Below, one piece after another: positions 21,824-29,742 of a DNA stretch of 64,000 nt. Positions within the stretch are counted from its first letter, which is position 1, and every line of letters begins with the position of its first letter. The position numbers were made by a program, and so were the translations under genes. The notes beneath the pieces were generated by a model. The model saw nothing but the letters and a program-made list of their open reading frames with translations, made no database searches and had not been told where the DNA came from. The stretch covers positions 28,123,240 to 28,187,239 of the forward strand of contig OX453274.1 of the NCBI GenBank assembly GCA_949710005.1. The letters run 5' to 3'. This stretch comes from Ricordea florida (taxonomy: Eukaryota > Cnidaria > Anthozoa > Corallimorpharia > Ricordeidae).

Positions 21824-23434
21824 TTAACGAAATAAAAACCAGGATAATAATCCTCCGACAAGAATTAAAACAATAAGATTATTTTGATGAGAAGATTTTT
21901 CTATATTACTAACTTCTTCCTCATTGTTTGATTCATCGCTATTGTTTAGTTTAGGTTTTCTTGGTTGGGGATTGGTATTTAATGAAACTTTTGATGTTCC
22001 TAAACTATTAGGTATTCCAACATTTTTTGTTTCGACATTTATTGAATTATTTACTCCAAAGTTCATATCTTCCGTTACCTTTTTCAAATCATTATTATAC
22101 CCAATAATGCTTTCTGTATTTATTATTAAATTGCTTGGCATTAACCAAACACCAGGAGCTACAGCCAAATCAAGGCGAGATTTTGATTCTTGAACCGCTG
22201 TTTGATATCTTTGAATTGATTTGGATATGTCATTTTCAATCACAGAACTTTCAAATAAAGATATAAAGTTTTGTTGGGTTTCAAAACCGCCACCCCCTTT
22301 ACTAACAATTGAAGTTCTAGTATTAACTTGTGAGCCTAAAACACAATAAACAAAAGCTTCAATTGATCTATTTATTCTTCCCAATCCCGCCTTTGTTAAT
22401 CCATGCCCAGATTCTGCTATAAACCAAGCATATTGAAAATCAACAAAATGATCATTTCGAAGCATTGATACTAAATCTCCTTTATTTTTTCTACCCCCAT
22501 CATCGTAAAATTTATTTTCGCTGCTCGGCCAAATATTAGCTTCTGTATCATAACCTCTTATAATCCTGACATTTTGGTATCCTCCACCCGTTGCTTGCGC
22601 AGATGCGCTCCCAGGAACGCTTCCGGGGTCCACGTATCCTTTTCCATAATCAATGAAAACATCCCCTAAACCATGATTTGCACCCCCCTTAAATCTAAAA
22701 TCAGCTAAAGTTTTATTCCATCCCTTATAATCTTGATTATTACTTAAATAAAATTCTGCGCATAAACGATTATAAGCATTTTTGTTGTATGGATTATTTT
22801 TTAAGGAAAAAGTTTTTTCGTCGGGTAATGGCACGTACAATTCATATAATATTCTTCTTATTGTAAAGTAAATGTGAAATACAAAAAAACTTCTAATAAC
22901 TTTCGGGTAACTAAAAATATCACTTAAACTTACACCGCATCCAGACGTTGCGCACCAAACCGCCATGTTTAATTGTTGCGGCCACTGATTAATATTTGGT
23001 TTACCCAACCAAGCTCTAGCTTCTTTTCCACTAGTAAACCCCACAGTTTGATTTTTAAAAACATTTTTCATTGATGCAGTGAAACTATCTTTTTCTGAAA
23101 CATATATATTTAGATTGATTAATAATTTTGTTACATTAAGAGCAAATTCATCGAATTTAATCCCAGGTATTGGATATTTTTGTTTTGTAAATGTTAAACT
23201 TTTTGGAAATGAACTTACCTTAACTTTATTTTCTAAACCTAAATCTTTCCATAATAATGTTTTTAAATTATCAGGAAGATCATCAGTCCATGTTTTTCCA
23301 GTAGGATCATCATCAGACATAATTGTTGTCCCATTAACTTTCCATTTAATATATCCGCCATATAAATCGTGTACATAATTGAATTTAGTAAGATTTGCTT
23401 TTGGGTAGCGGTTTCTGAAATCACCAAATAACAT
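21824..23434 (-). CDS. C-terminally anchored conserved protein, 536 aa (Maverick 1)
   Basis: I start it at the ATG at 23432-23434, because it matches the Maverick 2 start and lies 31-38 nt from the promoter motif; an open frame upstream begins only with TTG. Residues 1-60 form a YPNA-type domain (RYPKANLTKF to KDLG). The middle carries WPQQLN, then GCGVSL and the near-invariant GHGLTKAGLGRINRS, QVNTRTSI and FESSVIENDI. The C-terminus is a single hydrophobic helix (LIVLILVGGLLSWFL), a tail anchor. I know no function. Abundance of conservation and its place between penton and other membrane proteins suggest a structural protein. Confidence 0.72.
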   Translation of the reverse strand: MLFGDFRNRYPKANLTKFNYVHDLYGGYIKWKVNGTTIMSDDDPTGKTWTDDLPDNLKTLLWKDLGLENKVKVSSFPKSLTFTKQKYPIPGIKFDEFALNVTKLLINLNIYVSEKDSFTASMKNVFKNQTVGFTSGKEARAWLGKPNINQWPQQLNMAVWCATSGCGVSLSDIFSYPKVIRSFFVFHIYFTIRRILYELYVPLPDEKTFSLKNNPYNKNAYNRLCAEFYLSNNQDYKGWNKTLADFRFKGGANHGLGDVFIDYGKGYVDPGSVPGSASAQATGGGYQNVRIIRGYDTEANIWPSSENKFYDDGGRKNKGDLVSMLRNDHFVDFQYAWFIAESGHGLTKAGLGRINRSIEAFVYCVLGSQVNTRTSIVSKGGGGFETQQNFISLFESSVIENDISKSIQRYQTAVQESKSRLDLAVAPGVWLMPSNLIINTESIIGYNNDLKKVTEDMNFGVNNSINVETKNVGIPNSLGTSKVSLNTNPQPRKPKLNNSDESNNEEEVSNIEKSSHQNNLIVLILVGGLLSWFLFR

Positions 23435-23464
23435 CTTATTCTTTTTGTTTTCCAATTTATCTGA

Positions 23465-23472
23465 TCTTTAGA
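23465..23472 (-). promoter_or_regulatory. promoter motif, 536-aa gene (Maverick 1)
   Basis: TCTAAAGA, 31-38 nt upstream of the ATG at 23434. The spacing favours this ATG over the TTG codon at 23455. Confidence 0.65.
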
Positions 23473-23560
23473 TTAAGAATAAGATGTAAAATTCAATTAA
23501 CCTCTCTTCTAACCCCCGCAAAACAATTACACCCCACATCAGTTCTTTCAAAAGAAATTT

Positions 23561-24178
23561 TTAATGAGCGGGATTGGTTAATTCTTTTAATAGATCTTCT
23601 CGAACTTTCTTCCTTATTATACTCATGTCGAAGTTTTTTTCTGAATCTTTTCTGAATTTTTGCCGTATTTCTTGTTTCAGTTTTTGAAACTTTTCCAATT
23701 CTGCTAAAATTATGGAAAATTCTTGGTCGGATATAACATTATCTTTCAAAGCTTTTGAAACCAAATCGTTAATGGTGTTTAATTTTGATTTTGCAATTGC
23801 GACTGTTTGCTCGTGTTTACTAACTTTACCAGAAAGACTTTTAGAGGCAAAACCAAATCCAATCGACAAACCACCAAAAACACCCCCAACCACACCTAAA
23901 GGTACGCCAACAACAGCACCAAAACCCGTGAGAGAAGTTCCTAATCCGCTTGCTGATAGAAGAACTGAAATAAATCCGCCAGAAACACTAATTTTTGTAC
24001 ATATTCCTCTTGCTCTATTATATTTTTTCCTCACTTCTTCGTAATGTTTAATTTCCTTCTCGAGATTTTGTAATACCTCGCTTGATTTTTGTAGTCTGAA
24101 ATTAATCAAATTATCTCCGCTTTGTGTTTGGAAATTATTATTAGGTAATTGAGGATAAATTCCATTGTATTCGCCCAT
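23561..24178 (-). CDS. Gly-rich hydrophobic coiled-coil protein, 205 aa (Maverick 1)
   Basis: An N-terminal coiled coil (VLQNLEKEIKHYEEVRKKYN) is followed by a long glycine- and small-residue-rich hydrophobic stretch (ASGLGTSLTGFGAVVGVPLG and on), then a second helical region, KLNTINDLVSKALKDN and so on. This layout resembles membrane-inserting proteins. The homologue in Maverick 2 (213 aa) is very similar. It is a common companion in cnidarian Mavericks, as far as I recall. TCTTTAAA (reverse strand) is 27-34 nt upstream of the start. Possible role in particle membrane or penetration; this is only an inference. Confidence 0.7.
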   Translation of the reverse strand: MGEYNGIYPQLPNNNFQTQSGDNLINFRLQKSSEVLQNLEKEIKHYEEVRKKYNRARGICTKISVSGGFISVLLSASGLGTSLTGFGAVVGVPLGVVGGVFGGLSIGFGFASKSLSGKVSKHEQTVAIAKSKLNTINDLVSKALKDNVISDQEFSIILAELEKFQKLKQEIRQKFRKDSEKNFDMSIIRKKVREDLLKELTNPAH

Positions 24179-24204
24179 ATTGTATTTTACTGGACGTTAT
24201 GATG

Positions 24205-24212
24205 TCTTTAAA
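24205..24212 (-). promoter_or_regulatory. promoter motif, 205-aa gene (Maverick 1)
   Basis: TTTAAAGA, 27-34 nt upstream of the ATG. Confidence 0.65.
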
Positions 24213-24216
24213 TTTG

Positions 24217-25446
24217 TTACTTTCTCTTCTTTTTTATACTTTCCACAAAATATAGAACTACGGCCATTATCAAAAGCCAAGCATTTTTTCCTAAAAATCC
24301 AATAACCTCGCCTGCTGTTTTGAAAAGAAAGCTAACTATTGCTCCGACCATCCCTGGTAATATTTCACCTAGTTTTTTACCTATAGTTTTCAATCCATTA
24401 CCCAATCCGCTTCCTAATTTTGATAAACCTTTTGAAAGATTAGAAACTATAGCCCCAATGATTACGCCTACCGCACTTAGAACAGCAAAAACTGTAAAAC
24501 CATACTTTTTGAAGATATACTTTAGTTTCTCCCTAAGCGGCAAATTTTTAATTATTTCATCTTTTCGACCCTCAATATCTGATAATTGTTCTTCACTTGA
24601 AATTGTTTTATTACTAAGTCGTTCTTTTAATTTATCAACCTCAGATTTTAATTGATCATTACTTTGTTTTAATTTTGATTCATTTGATTTACCCTTCTTA
24701 TATTTATCTATTTCTTCTTTGTATAATTTTACTTCATCCAAAAGTTTTTCCGCTTGTATTTTTAATTCTACATTCTGTTTAACTGTTTGATCGAAAAGAC
24801 TTTTATTTTCTGCTTTTTGTACCTGTTGTCTCTCAATGAATTCCCTAAGTTCTTTTTCTATTTCCACGTATCTTTCAATCTCCAGCGGATATACTTCTGC
24901 TGTTGCTTTCAATCCTTGCAATGCATTATCTAATTCATTATTTGCTTCAATAGATTTCCTCAATTCTAACTGAGTATTATTATATTTTTCCAACATGCTT
25001 TCATAATCCGCGCCTAGAGCTTTTCTAAATGTTTTTGGTAAATTTTCTGTGTTACGAACGCCGTTTTCATCAACTAATGTATGCCAAACATTATTACCAG
25101 CAACACTTAATTTTCCTTCTATGCTACTATTTTCTCCAAACCGCACATTAAATGCGCCGTCATTGGGATCGTAATTTGGGTAATAACTTTTTAGTTTTTG
25201 CCTAGCTTTTCTCATTCTATCATAATCACCATCTCTTTCTCCTAGGTTCATTATTTCTGGCGGTTTTTCCCATTGAGCCCTGTCTCTTGATTGGTTATAA
25301 TCATCATAACCAGGATAATCTTGTTCAAGGGATGTAGATGTGTTTGCGGTTTGATAAAATGGGTTATCATCCCAATCCAAATCATTATTATCACCAGCAT
25401 CATCAGTTTCTTTTGGTAAATCTTCCATTGGTATATATTCTGCCAT
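24217..25446 (-). CDS. coiled-coil membrane protein with YPNA-type domain (Maverick 1)
   Basis: 409 aa from the ATG at 25444-25446. A second in-frame ATG lies 18 nt upstream, but only 11 nt from the promoter motif, so I prefer the inner one. An acidic N-terminus is followed by a domain of the YPNA type (SYYPNYDPNDG to LPKTFRKALG), a long coiled coil (residues about 165-300), and a C-terminal part with two or three glycine-rich hydrophobic segments (VLSAVGVIIGAIVSNLSKG, and LLIMAVVLYFVE). It ends in a basic tail. Homologue at 40061. Probably a membrane-associated structural protein. Confidence 0.7.
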   Translation of the reverse strand: MAEYIPMEDLPKETDDAGDNNDLDWDDNPFYQTANTSTSLEQDYPGYDDYNQSRDRAQWEKPPEIMNLGERDGDYDRMRKARQKLKSYYPNYDPNDGAFNVRFGENSSIEGKLSVAGNNVWHTLVDENGVRNTENLPKTFRKALGADYESMLEKYNNTQLELRKSIEANNELDNALQGLKATAEVYPLEIERYVEIEKELREFIERQQVQKAENKSLFDQTVKQNVELKIQAEKLLDEVKLYKEEIDKYKKGKSNESKLKQSNDQLKSEVDKLKERLSNKTISSEEQLSDIEGRKDEIIKNLPLREKLKYIFKKYGFTVFAVLSAVGVIIGAIVSNLSKGLSKLGSGLGNGLKTIGKKLGEILPGMVGAIVSFLFKTAGEVIGFLGKNAWLLIMAVVLYFVESIKKKRK

Positions 25447-25474
25447 GATTTTTTTTTTACTCATCAGTAATAAA

Positions 25475-25482
25475 TCTTTAGA
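25475..25482 (-). promoter_or_regulatory. promoter motif, 409-aa gene (Maverick 1)
   Basis: TCTAAAGA, 29-36 nt from the inner ATG (25446) but only 11 nt from the outer one. Confidence 0.65.
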
Positions 25483-25541
25483 TTACCTAGAGTCGGAAAT
25501 AAAAAATGATTTTTGATTTAAAGATATAGAATAAAAAAAAA

Positions 25542-25814
25542 ATGAGTAAGGAAGACCAAAAATATAAAACCGCCACAATTAGTGATATTGATTTTATAAA
25601 TTACGCTAAAAAAACGGGAATAAATATTTCTCGTCGAGATGCTAATAAGATTTTAAGTGAAATTAAAAAAGAACATGATCATGATAGAAACATTAAAGAA
25701 TATAAAAGAGAAATTAGGGCAAAATTAACTAAAAGATATGGAATAGAAAATGATAATAGTATTAGTGATGAAGAAATGACGAAAAAAATAGCTTCGAAAA
25801 TAAATAAAAAATAA
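25542..25814 (+). CDS. small basic/charged protein, 90 aa, only in Maverick 1
   Basis: A 90-aa ORF transcribed against its neighbours, between two leftward genes. It is rich in Lys, Arg, Glu and Asp, predicted helical, with no cysteines or membrane segment. The start lies directly after an A-run. Maverick 2 has no gene at this place, so it is an accessory insertion. I recognise no family; a DNA-binding role is possible. Confidence 0.6.
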   Translation: MSKEDQKYKTATISDIDFINYAKKTGINISRRDANKILSEIKKEHDHDRNIKEYKREIRAKLTKRYGIENDNSISDEEMTKKIASKINKK

Positions 25815-25869
25815 ATCATTTATGTTATATAACTTATTTTAATTTCTGTATTACAAGTTATATAATAAT

Positions 25870-26262
25870 TTATAATAATTTACTTACGGCGTAACCTAAA
25901 CCCACCATTCCTGCTCCAACATATACCATTTCGCCAGTCTTTTGATCATTACTTGGTTTGTAATAATCAGAGAATTTGGGTTCTTGCATTTGCCCGTACA
26001 ATTCAAAAGCCTGATTTGTAGCTGAAATATTTTTTGTTGCCTGATATTTTTCATCTTTTTTCTTCATTTTCCAATCAAGCATTTTTTGTCTTTTTTCCTG
26101 ATATGCTTCGTAATCTCTTTGATATTTTTCCATTGCTTTATCGTGTCGTATTTTTTCTGTATCCACATTGCGTCCAGATAAATATTTTGCAAGAATATTT
26201 CCTCCGGTAAATGCTGTTGCATTCAATATTGCTCCTATACCCATCATTAATATTGTTGCCAT
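25870..26262 (-). CDS. 130-aa membrane protein (Maverick 1)
   Basis: An N-terminal hydrophobic helix (MMGIGAILNATAFTGGNIL), a charged helical middle with KYQRDYEAYQEKRQK, a conserved motif FSDYYKPSNDQ, and a second short hydrophobic C-terminus (YVGAGMVGLGYAV). It lies 4 bp downstream of the 72-aa gene. Its promoter-like motif lies inside that gene. Homologues at 41345 and, broken, at 11736. A minor membrane protein of the particle is likely. Confidence 0.7.
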   Translation of the reverse strand: MATILMMGIGAILNATAFTGGNILAKYLSGRNVDTEKIRHDKAMEKYQRDYEAYQEKRQKMLDWKMKKKDEKYQATKNISATNQAFELYGQMQEPKFSDYYKPSNDQKTGEMVYVGAGMVGLGYAVSKLL

Positions 26263-26266
26263 AATT

Positions 26267-26485
26267 TTATTTTGGTAAAATCTTTTGTTCCTCTAAATAT
26301 GTTTTTAGATACATACTTCCAGATAATACGGCAACCCATTTTGCATAATTTGTAATACTCGAGGATGGATCGCTCAAAAATGATTCTTTCATTACCTTTT
26401 TAGCCACATAACCAACCCCAGCCCCTAATCCGATAAGTACCGCTGAATCAGTTACAGTTTTCACAAGTTTATTTTCGCTTGACAT
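26267..26485 (-). CDS. 72-aa membrane protein (Maverick 1)
   Basis: Small protein with two hydrophobic segments (SAVLIGLGAGVGYVAKK and YAKWVAVLSGSMYLK). It is almost identical in all three Mavericks, including KLVKTVTDSAVLIGL at the start and KILPK at the end. It is upstream of the 130-aa gene. Motif CTTTTAAA lies 26-33 nt upstream. It could be a membrane protein or a holin-like pore; the function is not known. Confidence 0.72.
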   Translation of the reverse strand: MSSENKLVKTVTDSAVLIGLGAGVGYVAKKVMKESFLSDPSSSITNYAKWVAVLSGSMYLKTYLEEQKILPK

Positions 26486-26510
26486 GATTTTTTACTACAT
26501 CAGTAAGAAA

Positions 26511-26518
26511 CTTTTAAA
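26511..26518 (-). promoter_or_regulatory. promoter motif, 72-aa gene (Maverick 1)
   Basis: TTTAAAAG, 26-33 nt upstream of the ATG. Confidence 0.6.
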
Positions 26519-26549
26519 TAACTTTATGTAGTAAAAAATAATTTTATAA

Positions 26550-26960
26550 TTATTCCATTCCTAAAGATTTTGAGTTTAAATGCAATGGAATTTTTGTAGG
26601 TTGGGGAACTTGCGATAAATCAGCTATCCTATTGGAATATTCAACCCTAGCTTTTTCCTTATATCTCATAAAAAGATCAAATGCCGTAAACCCCAATCCA
26701 ACAACAGATAAAACAGTAGTAAAAGATAACTCTGGAAGCCATGATTTATATTCATTATTTGTCTTTTCTTGATTATACTCTATTTCTGTATTTTCGTTTC
26801 GTTTCATCTCCCTAGCTAATGCTTCTTTTGCTTTTTTATTATATTCAGCTAATTTCTTACCAGCTGCGACTTTTTTAGGATCTTTCTCCCTCTTTTTAGT
26901 ATCTTTATTTTCAGGTGGAGGATCGGCTGTAATTTGCTCTACTTCAGATTGTTCAGACAT
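26550..26960 (-). CDS. 136-aa basic membrane protein (Maverick 1)
   Basis: The N-terminus is acidic, then a strongly basic block (DPKKVAAGKKLAEYNKKAKE), then one hydrophobic helix (FTTVLSVVGLGFTAFDLFM) and a short tail. The basic block could bind DNA or sit against the packaged genome. Homologues at 42004 and, broken, 12400. Confidence 0.7.
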   Translation of the reverse strand: MSEQSEVEQITADPPPENKDTKKREKDPKKVAAGKKLAEYNKKAKEALAREMKRNENTEIEYNQEKTNNEYKSWLPELSFTTVLSVVGLGFTAFDLFMRYKEKARVEYSNRIADLSQVPQPTKIPLHLNSKSLGME

Positions 26961-26984
26961 TGTTATTTAGATGCTACAAATAAG

Positions 26985-26992
26985 TTTTTAGA
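26985..26992 (-). promoter_or_regulatory. promoter motif, 136-aa gene (Maverick 1)
   Basis: TCTAAAAA, 25-32 nt upstream of the ATG. Confidence 0.55.
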
Positions 26993-26997
26993 TCTGT

Positions 26998-27555
26998 TTA
27001 ATATACTGTATCAACGCCTTCAGTAGATTGCTTAGTTTCCTGATCAGTTGTGTTATAATTTACTGGTTCTTGTTGATTTTTGTTGAATTTAACGTGTTTA
27101 GCTACTTGAAATAGACCGCTAGCAAGTGCTGCCAATCTTCCTGCTTTCAATGCTAATAACCCAACAATGTTTGATAATTCTCGATTTACCAAATCATCAT
27201 TCTTCAGATCATTGCAAAGAGATTCTATATCATCAACCGGAACTAAATATGAAATAAGTTTAGAAACTAATTGAAGTGATGAATCTACTAATCCCCCATT
27301 AATTTTCTTACCCATTACTGCTTGATAACGATTAAAATACTTTTCAACATCTTTTTCAGATAATTTCTTTATATCACCCAGACTCATTTCAATCCCCAAA
27401 TATTCCTTTGTTGTTCCTAAGGCGGCGAGAATGGAAAGTGATTCTTGTTTTATTTCAAGATCCTCACTTTTTCCCGGTACTACCTTTGGTTGGTCTTCTT
27501 CAATGTAATCTTCCGGCTTTGCCGGGGAGAGCTTCGCTCGATCAATATTAGCCAT
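26998..27555 (-). CDS. 185-aa conserved protein (Maverick 1)
   Basis: Mostly helical protein with conserved blocks SILAALGTTKEYLG, YFNRYQAVMGKKINGGLVDS, and a hydrophobic part NIVGLLALKAGRLAALASGL. It lies just downstream of the packaging ATPase (7 bp apart), so both are probably co-expressed or closely timed. No known domain. Homologues at 42664 and, broken, 12822. A scaffold or membrane-associated packaging partner is possible. Confidence 0.7.
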   Translation of the reverse strand: MANIDRAKLSPAKPEDYIEEDQPKVVPGKSEDLEIKQESLSILAALGTTKEYLGIEMSLGDIKKLSEKDVEKYFNRYQAVMGKKINGGLVDSSLQLVSKLISYLVPVDDIESLCNDLKNDDLVNRELSNIVGLLALKAGRLAALASGLFQVAKHVKFNKNQQEPVNYNTTDQETKQSTEGVDTVY

Positions 27556-27561
27556 CTTTTG

Positions 27562-28188
27562 TTAAATCACTTCGGGAATCTCTAAATAGCAATTAAATGG
27601 ATATCGCAAACTCAAACATAACCTAGAATATTTTTCTGTTTTTAGGAGATGCATAAACTTTTTACCTAATTCATAATCCAAATCTCCGCCATAATCCTCG
27701 AAAAACATTTTCATACCTTTCTGCGATGGATTATGAAAAGTAACAACGCAGGCTACATTTTCTCGGAATGGTTTTGCTATCGATGTCAATTGCTGAGTTA
27801 GAACCCAAACCGATAAACCATGATGCCTTCCGGAGAATGCTAAATCTATAAATTTATTAGATCTTTTCTTCAGATCAGTGGAAACGGCGCAATCATCTAA
27901 AATTATTAGTGTATTTGTTCCAGAGAATAAAGTTTGACAATCAGTTAATAACTCATTAATCTCATCAATGTTACTTGCGACAGGCGACAATTTATAAAAA
28001 TGTTTATCTCCTAGAGCAAAATTATGATATGTTTTATTTTTAGAATAGGTTGGACAAATTAACACAATATATTCAAAAACTTTTCGAAAAGGACCTCGGA
28101 GCTGTTCAATTAAGTACTTTGTTTTTCCACAATTTGTGGGCCCTGTTATAATACAATGGAATGGTATTTTATCTCGTAAATCTTCCAT
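27562..28188 (-). CDS. genome packaging ATPase, A32/FtsK-HerA type (Maverick 1)
   Basis: A 208-aa P-loop ATPase that would pump DNA into the capsid. Walker A is GPTNCGKTKYLIEQ near residue 17, Walker B is TLIILDDCA near residue 105, and TQQLTS near residue 145 is the sensor-like motif typical of A32-type ATPases. The length fits the Maverick family. The start ATG lies at 28186-28188, and TTTTTAGA is 24-31 nt upstream. Flanked by the 185-aa gene and by the capsid gene. Confidence 0.92.
   Translation of the reverse strand: MEDLRDKIPFHCIITGPTNCGKTKYLIEQLRGPFRKVFEYIVLICPTYSKNKTYHNFALGDKHFYKLSPVASNIDEINELLTDCQTLFSGTNTLIILDDCAVSTDLKKRSNKFIDLAFSGRHHGLSVWVLTQQLTSIAKPFRENVACVVTFHNPSQKGMKMFFEDYGGDLDYELGKKFMHLLKTEKYSRLCLSLRYPFNCYLEIPEVI
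27579..27586 (-). promoter_or_regulatory. promoter motif, 185-aa gene (Maverick 1)
   Basis: TTTAGAGA, 24-31 nt upstream of the ATG, inside the ATPase 3' end. Confidence 0.55.
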
Positions 28189-28211
28189 GATTTTTGTATC
28201 ATAACATTATG

Positions 28212-28219
28212 TTTTTAGA
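28212..28219 (-). promoter_or_regulatory. promoter motif, ATPase gene (Maverick 1)
   Basis: TCTAAAAA, 24-31 nt upstream of the ATG. Confidence 0.55.
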
Positions 28220-28241
28220 TTCTCGGTCCGCGAAGCGGGGA

Positions 28242-28255
28242 GGCGCTTACGCGCC
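28242..28255. repeat. GC-rich hairpin in capsid-ATPase gap
   Basis: GGCGCTTACGCGCC forms a 5-bp stem with a TTAC loop and directly precedes the capsid gene's stop codon side (3' end). A second short palindrome CCGCGAAGCGG lies just before it. Unusually GC-rich for this element; it might end transcription. Confidence 0.45.
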
Positions 28256-28257
28256 GA

Positions 28258-29490
28258 TCAGTACTTAATTGATCTCAAACTTGAATTCATTATTTCCATC
28301 ATTGCATCTGCTACAACAAACATATGACAAGTTACGGTTCCAGATCCGCTTTGTTTCCTTTTAATTTCTATTTTTACACCATCATGCGTATTATTTAGAG
28401 CAAGTCCACCACCATGAATACCATTATCTGGATGAGTTCTAGTATCAACCCAAAGAGCAAACTTATCCGCGTAAAATTCCTTTTCTTTCAATGAAATTTG
28501 TTCTCTATGAAAGCGTTTTTTCACAGATTCCCAAAGATCGGACGGAATCATTCCCCTAGAGTATATTCTATTTGGTACGCCATCGACATCAATTTCAACG
28601 GAAGATATACCTGGATTATAAAAATTTTCTGAATCCCTTGCTCCTGCAGCTTGAGGCAATAAAAACAAAAATAATACCCCAGTCATTGATCTTCTCGGTA
28701 AATTAATATGCTGATTAATAACACCATCACCACCAATGGAAAATGTAAAAGTCTTGTGCAAGGTAATATTTTCATAAAAGAATCCTTTACCTACCTGATA
28801 AGCCGCCTGCGCCTCTCGGGCTAAGTATTCACTAGAAATTGAAGAATATTCTAACTCTAAGTTTTTGATTGAATATGATGGTGCTTTTGTTGTATCAGAA
28901 TAAATAAGAATATTAGCGATCGGGGCAAGTGTAAGCTCAAATATAAGATGATTTTCCAACGCTTTCGGATAAAAAACACCATGATCGTTTAGAATAGGAT
29001 GATTTATTGGTATTCTGTACTTTGAACCATGAACATTAGCGAGAGCAACTTCTTTTGCATCTTGCGTTTTTGCATCTCCAGATTTTGTTCTAAGTTTTCT
29101 AATATTTAACGAAGAAATACCTTGTTTTAATCTATCTTCGCGCTCTTCTTCAGTTAAGAATAAATCATGATATGTTTGAAATAAATCATATCTTTGAGTA
29201 TCTTGCAATGTTTCTCCTCCAAAAAGAACTTTTAGTCTGGTTACAAGATTACGGCCCACATTATTCACAAGTGTATTATTAGCATGACCCTCAACATCTA
29301 AATCAAATAGAAGAGATACACTTCCGGGCACAATCACCAAATTCTCAGAAAGTTTTGGAATATTTATGTATAATGTTTCTCCTGGGCTGGCTGTGGATGG
29401 ATTTAGAGTAATTCGATTTAATGTTGAATCTGCTTTCAAACCAAATGGTTCTTTGGGAATTCTGTTTGGATTAATTTTTTCAGACGTCAT
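28258..29490 (-). CDS. putative double-jelly-roll major capsid protein (Maverick 1)
   Basis: A 410-aa, strand-rich protein between ATPase and integrase, the classic position of the Maverick major capsid gene. Length and composition fit a double jelly roll. Conserved blocks include LYINIPKLSENLVIVPGSVS, the VKVLFGGETLQDT-like block (LKVLFGGETLQDTQRYDL), NHPILNDHGVFYPKAL, YLAREAQAAYQVGKGFFY and the C-terminal DAMMEIMNSSLRS. No signal peptide or membrane segment. Homologue of 413 aa at 43925. Its start motif (CCTTTAAA) is 27-34 nt away. The capsid assignment is inferred from size, context and strand pattern. Confidence 0.65.
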   Translation of the reverse strand: MTSEKINPNRIPKEPFGLKADSTLNRITLNPSTASPGETLYINIPKLSENLVIVPGSVSLLFDLDVEGHANNTLVNNVGRNLVTRLKVLFGGETLQDTQRYDLFQTYHDLFLTEEEREDRLKQGISSLNIRKLRTKSGDAKTQDAKEVALANVHGSKYRIPINHPILNDHGVFYPKALENHLIFELTLAPIANILIYSDTTKAPSYSIKNLELEYSSISSEYLAREAQAAYQVGKGFFYENITLHKTFTFSIGGDGVINQHINLPRRSMTGVLFLFLLPQAAGARDSENFYNPGISSVEIDVDGVPNRIYSRGMIPSDLWESVKKRFHREQISLKEKEFYADKFALWVDTRTHPDNGIHGGGLALNNTHDGVKIEIKRKQSGSGTVTCHMFVVADAMMEIMNSSLRSIKY

Positions 29491-29516
29491 TGTAATTTAT
29501 AAGATACTTTGGTTAA

Positions 29517-29524
29517 CCTTTAAA
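29517..29524 (-). promoter_or_regulatory. promoter motif, capsid gene (Maverick 1)
   Basis: TTTAAAGG, 27-34 nt upstream of the ATG. Confidence 0.6.
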
Positions 29525-29711
29525 CCTGTGTTGTTCTATTTTCTAACTTGGTAATATGTTTTAATAAACCTTCTCTCGCCTCAGGAATTAAAATTAAAAC
29601 ATTAAAAATTTGATCGCCATCTTCCATATATAGAATTTTTTTTCTAATAATTTTTTTCATAATGTTGATTTGGTATTCGGTAAATTTTATTTTTTCTTCC
29701 TCCGACACCAT
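29520..29711 (-). CDS. 63-aa small protein (Maverick 1)
   Basis: A small charged, helical ORF between capsid and integrase, with ATG start and no counterpart in Maverick 2. The divergent 31-bp gap to the integrase start must hold both promoters; a TTTTTAAA motif lies there. Unknown function. Confidence 0.5.
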   Translation of the reverse strand: MVSEEEKIKFTEYQINIMKKIIRKKILYMEDGDQIFNVLILIPEAREGLLKHITKLENRTTQV

Positions 29712-29742
29712 TTGATTTATAAGATAATTTGTTTATTTTTAA

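Noticed and set aside
28186-28260. GC-rich stretch as a tRNA or structured RNA gene
   Set aside because: Only short hairpins; no cloverleaf or conserved tRNA boxes.
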